From Syntrophomonadaceae bacterium (GTDB taxonomy: Bacteria; Bacillota; Dethiobacteria; PWVN01): DNA of 10,143 nucleotides. The notes under the pieces were generated by a model that had not been told where the DNA came from, made no database searches, and saw only the letters and a program-made list of their open reading frames with translations. Of this stretch, positions 5,773 to 10,143 are shown in pieces (the first letter of the stretch is position 1; every line of letters begins with the position of its first letter). A program made the position numbers and the translations under genes. The stretch covers positions 1-10,143 of the forward strand of contig PWVN01000165.1 in the NCBI GenBank assembly GCA_003561835.1. The letters run 5' to 3'.

Positions 5773-5809
5773 CCTCATACCACCTTACGGCCCGGCGCCT
5801 CACACCGCC
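5769..5809. repeat. Imperfect direct repeat of the smc 3' end
   Basis: The last codons and stop of smc plus six following bases (coding strand AAGGCGGTGTGAGGCGCC) recur 25 bp downstream as AAGGTGGTATGAGGCGCC, 16 of 18 identical. The second copy runs into the terminator stem. This looks like a small local duplication. Confidence 0.75.
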
Positions 5810-8800
5810 TTCTCCCGCATCTTGACGGAGATAATTTTGGAAATCCCCGCCTCCTCCATGGTGACCCCGTAGAGGATGTCGGCGATCCGCATGGTCTGCT
5901 TCTTGTGGGTGACCAGGACGAACTGGGTCATTTCATCCAGCTCCTTCAAGAAGCTGCAGTACCGCTCCACGTTGCTCTCGTCCAGGGAGGTGTCGATCTC
6001 GTCCAGGACGCAGAAGGGGGAGGGCTTGACCAGCATCAGGGCAAAGAGGAGGGAGATGGCCGTCAGGGCCCGCTCCCCGCCGGAGAGCAGGGAAATCATC
6101 TGCATCTTTTTCCCCGGCGGCTTGGCGATGATCTCGATACCGCTCTCCAGGGGGTCCGCCTGGTCCACCAGTTCCAGGTAGGCCATGCCGCCGCCGAAGA
6201 GGCGCCGGAAAATCTTGTTGAACTCCTGGTTGATCTCCTCGAAGGTGACCAAAAACTTCTTGCCCATCTTCTGGTCGATCTCCAAAATGATGCGGCTTAG
6301 GGAACCCTTCCCCGCCAGCAGGTCCTCCCGCTGTTCCCCCAGGAACCGGATGCGCTGGCCAATGCGCTCAAACTCCTCGATAGCCCCCGTGTTCACCGTC
6401 CCCAGGGCGGCGATTCCCTCCTTGGCCGCCTCGATTTCCGCCCGCAGGGCCATCTTGCCCAGGGGCTCCACGTCTTCTTTGCGGATCTTTTCAAAGGCCT
6501 GGCCGTATTCTTCCAGCAGCCTGTCTTTCAGGGCCGAAAGCTCCGTCTCCGCCTTGGCCCGCTGGACCTCCAGCTGGGAGGCCTCCCGCTTCATCTCCTG
6601 GAGCTCCTCCCGGATTTTCCGGATATCTTCCTCCAGGGCCATGCTGTCCAGCCGGAAGCTTTCCTGCTCCTCCTTCATGGCGCTCAAGCGGGCGGCCAGC
6701 CCGTCCCGGTCCCCGTCCAGCAGGGCCAGGGCCGCCTCCCCCTGCTCCAGGGATTCCTGCAGCCGGCCCTCCTCGGTTTTCAGCCCGCCCCGCTCATCAA
6801 AGATTTTTTCCAGGTGCCTCGCCCGCGCCTCCGCCTCTTCCCGGACCTCCCGGGATTTTTCCAGGGTATGGCGCAGCTTCTCCTTCGCACCGGCCTGCTC
6901 CACCTTCAAAGCGGTGATCTTCTCCCGCAGGCCCGCCAGGGCTCCCTGGCCCGAGGCCAGCCGCTCCCGGATGCGGTCCAGTTTTCCCTGGACCCGGGCG
7001 GCCTCCTTCAGCACCCCTGCCAGCTCTTCCCGCAGCTGCCCTTCCAGGCCTTCCAGCTCCTTTACGTCCGCCGCCGCCCGGCGCTGCCCCTTCTTATTCT
7101 CCTCCACCCGGCGGCTAATATCCGCGCCGGCGGTTTTTAAATATTCCATGCGGTTTTCGGCCTGACTCAGGGCGGCCCGGGCCTCCTGGAGCCCCTTCTC
7201 CAGCCCCTCCCGGAGCCGGGCAGCCTCTTCCTGCCCCGCCTTCAGGGAGTCCACCTCCCCGGCCAGCACCTCCATCTGCCCCTTCAGGACCCCCTGCCTC
7301 TCCTCCAGGTTCTCCAGTTCCTGCTTCCGGGCCAGCAAAAAGGTGTCCTTCTGCCGGCTGGAGCCCCCGGTCACGGCGCCGCCGCTGTAGATAACCTCCC
7401 CCTGGAGGGTGACCACCTTGTAGCGGAACCCCGCCTCCCGGGCGGCCCCCTGGGCCGCCTTCAAATCCTCGCAGACCAGAACCCGGCCCAGCAGGAACTC
7501 CAGGACCTGCCGGTAGCGGGCCTCGCAGCGGACCAGGTCCACGGCCAGCCCCAGGATCTTCCGGGGGAGCCTCTCCTGTTCCAGGAACCTCCCTTTGATG
7601 ACCGTCAGGGGAAGGAAGGTGGCCCGCCCCAAGCGGTTCTTCTTCAAATAATCGATGGCCTCCGCCACGCTCTTCTCATCTTCAACCACCAGGTCCTGAA
7701 GGCTGGCGGCCAGCGCCGTCTCCACCGCCGTCCGGTGCTCCTCCTTCACCTCGATCAGGTCCGCCACCGCCCCGTGGATCCCCCGGCATTCGGGCTGGCC
7801 CGTCTTTTTCCCCTGGAGGAGGTTCCGGACCCCCTGGTAGTAGCCGGCGAAGGTGGACTCCAGCTCCCGCAAGACGATGATCTTCTCCCGGAGCCCCCGG
7901 GCCTCTTCCCGGAGCCCGGCCAGCTCCCTCTCCCCGGCCTCCGCCTTTTCCGTAAGCTCCGTCCGCCGCTTCGCCGCCGCGGCCAGCTGGTCCTCCAGTT
8001 TCTGCGCCTTCTGTGTCAGGCCTTCCACGTCCGCCCCCTTCAGGGACAGGTCGTTGCCGACCTTGTATTTGTCCAGGACCAGGGCCTCGGACTCCTCCTT
8101 GAGGAGCCGCACCCGGTCCTGCAGAAAGGACTTCCTTACTTCCAGGGCGGAGATCTCCTTCTCCAGGTGGCGCTGCCCCCCCAGGAGCCGGTCCTTCAAC
8201 GCCTCCAGGGCCGCCGCCTCGTCCCCTCCCGCCTCCTTCTCCTCGGTCCGGTACCTGGCCTCCAGGCCTTCCAACTCCTGCCGGTATGCGTCCAGGTCCT
8301 GATGCAGCAGGGCCTCCCGCTCTTTCAGCTCCTCCGCTAGGGCTACCCCGGCCTTCAGTTCCTCCTGGACCTTTGCCTCTTCCCCTTCGTTCTTCGCCAG
8401 GCGCTCCGCCAGGGCCTTCAGCTTCTCCCGGAGGAGCTCCCGCTCCCCCCGGGCCCGCTCCCGCTCCTCGTTGACACTGTAGAGCTTCTTCTGCAGCTCC
8501 TGCAGCGCTTCCGTCTTCTTTTCCAGCTCCCAGCGCCCCGAGGTGAGGCGGCCCTCTTCCCGGTTCAACAAGCGGGCCTGGTCCCCGATCTTCCCCTGGC
8601 TGCTTTCCAGGCCCTCTTCCAGGCGCTGGAGCCGGCTGTGCAGGGTGCTGGCATCGGCGAAGAGGAGGGACAGGATGAGGCGGTCCAGGCGTTCCTTCAG
8701 CTGCAGGTACTCCCTGGCCACGGCCGCCTGCCCCTCCAGGGGGACGATCTGGACCTCCAGTTCCGCCACCACATCGCCGATGCGCAGGATGTTGTCCTCC

Positions 8801-9351
8801 GTCTCCTTGAGGCGCCGCTCCGCCTCCCGCTTGCGGTTCTTGTATTTCAAAATCCCCGCCGCCTCTTCAAAGACGCTGCGCCGGTCTTCCGGGCGGGTGC
8901 TCAGGAGGATATCGATCTTCCCCTGGCTGATGATGGAATAGGCCTCTTTCCCGATGCCGGTATCCATGAAAAGCCCCTGGATGTCCTTGAGCCGGCAGGG
9001 CCGCTTGTTGATGAGGTACTCGCTCTCCCCGGAGCGGTAAATCCTGCGGGTAACCGTGACTTCCCGGTAATCCAGGTCGATGAAAGCGTCTTCGTTGTCA
9101 AACGTAAGCGATACTTCGGCCACGCTCAAGGGCTTACGCACCGAAGTACCGTTGAAAATGACATCCTCCATTTTCGTGCCCCGAAGGGATTTGACGCTCT
9201 GCTCCCCCAGAACCCAGCGGAAGGAGTCCACGATATTGCTCTTCCCGCAGCCGTTGGGGCCCACGATGGCGGTAATGCCTCTTTGAAACTCCATCTCTGT
9301 TTTCTGCCCGAAGGATTTAAACCCCAGGAGCTCGATCCGTTTCAGGTACAA
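5800..9351 (-). CDS. smc: Chromosome partition / condensin ATPase SMC
   Basis: Long-armed ATPase that, with ScpA and ScpB, extrudes and organises chromosomal DNA. The 1183-residue product has full family length: N-terminal head with Walker A GPNGCGKS (31-38), first coiled coil (about 170-500), hinge (about 501-670, ending in the glycine-rich GGAVTGGSS), second coiled coil, and C-terminal head with signature LSGGE (1089-1093) and Walker B FCVLDE (1113-1118). The D-loop side reads IDTSLDESNV, somewhat unlike the more usual VDAALDDANV type. The start is the TTG at 9351, giving the family-typical MYLKRIELLGFKSF; GGTGGTGG lies 6-8 nt upstream. It sits 54 bp after spoVS with a terminator-like hairpin between, and no separate promoter is evident there. 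Upstream rnc is its usual neighbour. Confidence 0.98.
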   Translation of the reverse strand: MYLKRIELLGFKSFGQKTEMEFQRGITAIVGPNGCGKSNIVDSFRWVLGEQSVKSLRGTKMEDVIFNGTSVRKPLSVAEVSLTFDNEDAFIDLDYREVTVTRRIYRSGESEYLINKRPCRLKDIQGLFMDTGIGKEAYSIISQGKIDILLSTRPEDRRSVFEEAAGILKYKNRKREAERRLKETEDNILRIGDVVAELEVQIVPLEGQAAVAREYLQLKERLDRLILSLLFADASTLHSRLQRLEEGLESSQGKIGDQARLLNREEGRLTSGRWELEKKTEALQELQKKLYSVNEERERARGERELLREKLKALAERLAKNEGEEAKVQEELKAGVALAEELKEREALLHQDLDAYRQELEGLEARYRTEEKEAGGDEAAALEALKDRLLGGQRHLEKEISALEVRKSFLQDRVRLLKEESEALVLDKYKVGNDLSLKGADVEGLTQKAQKLEDQLAAAAKRRTELTEKAEAGERELAGLREEARGLREKIIVLRELESTFAGYYQGVRNLLQGKKTGQPECRGIHGAVADLIEVKEEHRTAVETALAASLQDLVVEDEKSVAEAIDYLKKNRLGRATFLPLTVIKGRFLEQERLPRKILGLAVDLVRCEARYRQVLEFLLGRVLVCEDLKAAQGAAREAGFRYKVVTLQGEVIYSGGAVTGGSSRQKDTFLLARKQELENLEERQGVLKGQMEVLAGEVDSLKAGQEEAARLREGLEKGLQEARAALSQAENRMEYLKTAGADISRRVEENKKGQRRAAADVKELEGLEGQLREELAGVLKEAARVQGKLDRIRERLASGQGALAGLREKITALKVEQAGAKEKLRHTLEKSREVREEAEARARHLEKIFDERGGLKTEEGRLQESLEQGEAALALLDGDRDGLAARLSAMKEEQESFRLDSMALEEDIRKIREELQEMKREASQLEVQRAKAETELSALKDRLLEEYGQAFEKIRKEDVEPLGKMALRAEIEAAKEGIAALGTVNTGAIEEFERIGQRIRFLGEQREDLLAGKGSLSRIILEIDQKMGKKFLVTFEEINQEFNKIFRRLFGGGMAYLELVDQADPLESGIEIIAKPPGKKMQMISLLSGGERALTAISLLFALMLVKPSPFCVLDEIDTSLDESNVERYCSFLKELDEMTQFVLVTHKKQTMRIADILYGVTMEEAGISKIISVKMREKAV

Positions 9352-9364
9352 ACGTTTCCACCAC

Positions 9365-9397
9365 CAATAAAAGGCCTGCTTGCCGTAACAAGCAGGC
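9365..9397 (-). terminator. Terminator-like hairpin between spoVS and smc
   Basis: On the minus strand GCCTGCTTG and CAAGCAGGC (9389-9397, 9374-9382) form a perfect 9-bp stem with a 6-nt loop, followed by CTTTTATT. The T-run is broken, so termination may be partial. It sits directly in front of the smc ribosome binding site and may set how much spoVS transcript reaches smc. Confidence 0.7.
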
Positions 9398-9405
9398 AGA
9401 TTCTT

Positions 9406-9666
9406 TTACCTGCGTTCAACAAGGATTTTAATGGCTGTCCTCTCTTCACCGTTGATCTCGATCTCGGCAAACCCCGGGACCGACACCAGGTCAATTCCGT
9501 TGGGGGCCACGAACCCCCTGGCAATGGTTATGGCTTTGATGGCCTGGTTAACCGCTCCGGCTCCCACCGCCTGAACCTCTACCCTGCCCTGGTCGCGGAC
9601 CACAGCAGCGATGGCTCCAGCCACCGCCTTGGGGTTGGACTTGGCAGAAACCCGTAAAACCTCCAT
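9406..9666 (-). CDS. spoVS: Stage V sporulation protein S
   Basis: SpoVS is a small conserved protein, related in fold to Alba nucleic-acid-binding proteins. In Bacillus subtilis it is needed for progress beyond stage V (coat and cortex) and affects septation. The product has 86 residues, the exact family length. It shows the hallmark stretches VSAKSNPKAVAGAIA, VEVQAVGAGAVNQAIKAI, ARGFVAPNGIDLV and NGEERTAIKILVE. The ATG at 9666 has AAAGGAGG about 8 nt upstream. A sigma-H-type promoter at 9770-9796 fits the known sigma-H control of spoVS in B. subtilis. Its position between rnc and smc is not the B. subtilis arrangement. Confidence 0.97.
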   Translation of the reverse strand: MEVLRVSAKSNPKAVAGAIAAVVRDQGRVEVQAVGAGAVNQAIKAITIARGFVAPNGIDLVSVPGFAEIEINGEERTAIKILVERR

Positions 9667-9769
9667 ATTGGCTCCTCCTTTAGGTCATCTGAACCGCAGT
9701 TGTTTCGTTTTTATCCTGGAGCATGATAGCTGACAGGAGCACAGGCCTATGAAGTTTATCGCTTATATT

Positions 9770-9796
9770 ATTCGGTTTGAGGAAATAAAATCCTGC
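9770..9796 (-). promoter_or_regulatory. Sigma-H-type promoter for spoVS
   Basis: On the minus strand GCAGGATTT (9788-9796) matches the -35 pattern RnAGGAwWW at every position. After 11 nt, ACCGAAT (9770-9776) matches the -10 pattern RnnGAAT fully. Spacing is as expected for sigma-H. Transcription would begin about 95 nt before the spoVS ATG. Sigma-H controls entry into sporulation, which fits the gene. Confidence 0.78.
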
Positions 9797-9890
9797 TGCC
9801 GGAAAAATTATTTCACCCTATTTCGGTAAAATACACAAAATATTTGGAAAAAAGAAATCAAAACTGAAGCCGGGGCAACCAGAGCTTAAC

Positions 9891-9940
9891 AACACAGGCC
9901 CGGCAGCACAGGCCCGGCAACACAGGCCCGGCAACCCGGC
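9891..9940. repeat. 14-bp GC-rich tandem repeat downstream of rnc
   Basis: Three consecutive units of AACACAGGCCCGGC (9891-9904, 9905-9918 with one change, 9919-9932) are followed by a shortened fourth copy (9933-9940). The array is non-coding, lying between the rnc stop and the spoVS promoter. Each unit contains GGCCCGGC, so RNA from it could fold in several registers. The rest of the 282-bp gap (9667-9948) holds the sigma-H promoter, AT-rich DNA and the spoVS leader. Confidence 0.93.
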
Positions 9941-9961
9941 AAGGGGGCCTACTCCCCCTTG
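9940..9961. repeat. Hairpin spanning the rnc stop codon
   Basis: CAAGGGGG at 9940-9947 pairs perfectly with CCCCCTTG at 9954-9961, leaving a 6-nt loop that contains the rnc stop. No T-run follows on the minus strand, so it is not a standard terminator; it could protect or shape the 3' end of the transcript. Confidence 0.7.
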
Positions 9962-10143
9962 AGGCGATGATAGGCTCCCCTGGCCGCCTCCTGTTCCGCC
10001 TCCTTCTTGCTCTTCCCCGAGCCCGCAGCCCAAACCTCCCCCTTCAGGAGGATCTCGGCCGTAAAAGTCTTGTCGTGGTCTGGCCCCTCTTCCGCCACGA
10101 TGCGGTACCGGGGGGTGGAGGAATATTTGTCCTGGGCGTATTC
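9949..10143 (-). CDS. rnc: Ribonuclease III, C-terminal part (cut by window edge)
   Basis: RNase III cleaves double-stranded RNA, including rRNA precursors. In B. subtilis its list of targets includes the scRNA (SRP RNA), which gives this neighbourhood some functional coherence. Only the last 64 codons are present, corresponding to the double-stranded RNA-binding domain. Typical motifs are PRYRIVAEEGPDHDKTFTAEI followed by GSGKSKKEAEQEAARGAYHRL, with the loop that inserts between RNA grooves and the conserved SKKEAEQEAA helix. The catalytic domain lies beyond the right edge. smc is the usual downstream neighbour, but here spoVS and repeats intervene. Confidence 0.95.
   Translation of the reverse strand, partial: EYAQDKYSSTPRYRIVAEEGPDHDKTFTAEILLKGEVWAAGSGKSKKEAEQEAARGAYHRLKGE

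Noticed and set aside
4894..6300. Long plus-strand open frame (468 codons) across ftsY and smc
   Set aside because: It runs antisense through the 5' half of ftsY and the 3' end of smc, has no ribosome binding site or recognisable domain, and its composition is the complement of GC-rich coding DNA.
8638..9657. Plus-strand open frame (339 codons) antisense to smc and spoVS
   Set aside because: Shadow of two well-identified genes; no homology-like motifs and no initiation signals.
9841..9890. Terminator for rnc in the T-rich stretch before spoVS
   Set aside because: A T-run exists on the minus strand, but I could not find a convincing stem directly ahead of it.

Overview
This window is a housekeeping gene cluster from a spore-forming Firmicute, most likely a GC-rich member of the Clostridia, possibly thermophilic. 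The evidence is the conserved gene order (rnc, smc, ftsY, ylxM, ffh, rpsP, khpA, rimM, trmD, rplS, lepB), an intact spoVS gene, AAGGAGG-type ribosome binding sites, three TTG starts, and a strong G/C third-position bias. I cannot name the genus.

Nearly everything is on the minus strand, so transcription runs from high to low coordinates. At the right edge is the 3' end of rnc (RNase III, dsRNA-binding domain). It is followed by a gene-poor stretch with a 14-bp GC-rich tandem repeat and a sigma-H-type promoter in front of spoVS (9406-9666). A terminator-like hairpin separates spoVS from smc (5800-9351). A second, stronger terminator lies between smc and ftsY (4681-5697). FtsY carries a repeat-built low-complexity linker between its N and G domains.

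A 54-codon plus-strand gene (4479-4643) with its own ribosome binding site and intrinsic terminator breaks the minus-strand series. It converges on ftsY and diverges from ylxM. A consensus-like sigma-A promoter at 4385-4413 then starts the run ylxM-ffh-rpsP-khpA-rimM-trmD. An unusual 14-bp perfect inverted repeat sits between ylxM and ffh. A second sigma-A-like promoter (727-755) starts rplS, and a terminator-like hairpin separates rplS from the 5' end of lepB at the left edge.

Functionally the cluster joins protein targeting and export (Ffh, FtsY, YlxM, LepB), ribosome assembly and tRNA modification (bS16, bL19, RimM, TrmD, KhpA), RNA processing (RNase III) and chromosome organisation (SMC). 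spoVS and the unknown small gene are the accessory insertions. I see no defence system, CRISPR array, prophage, tRNA or rRNA. The parts worth a second look are small: the plus-strand mini-gene, the sigma-H/spoVS module, the FtsY linker repeats and the ylxM-ffh hairpin element.
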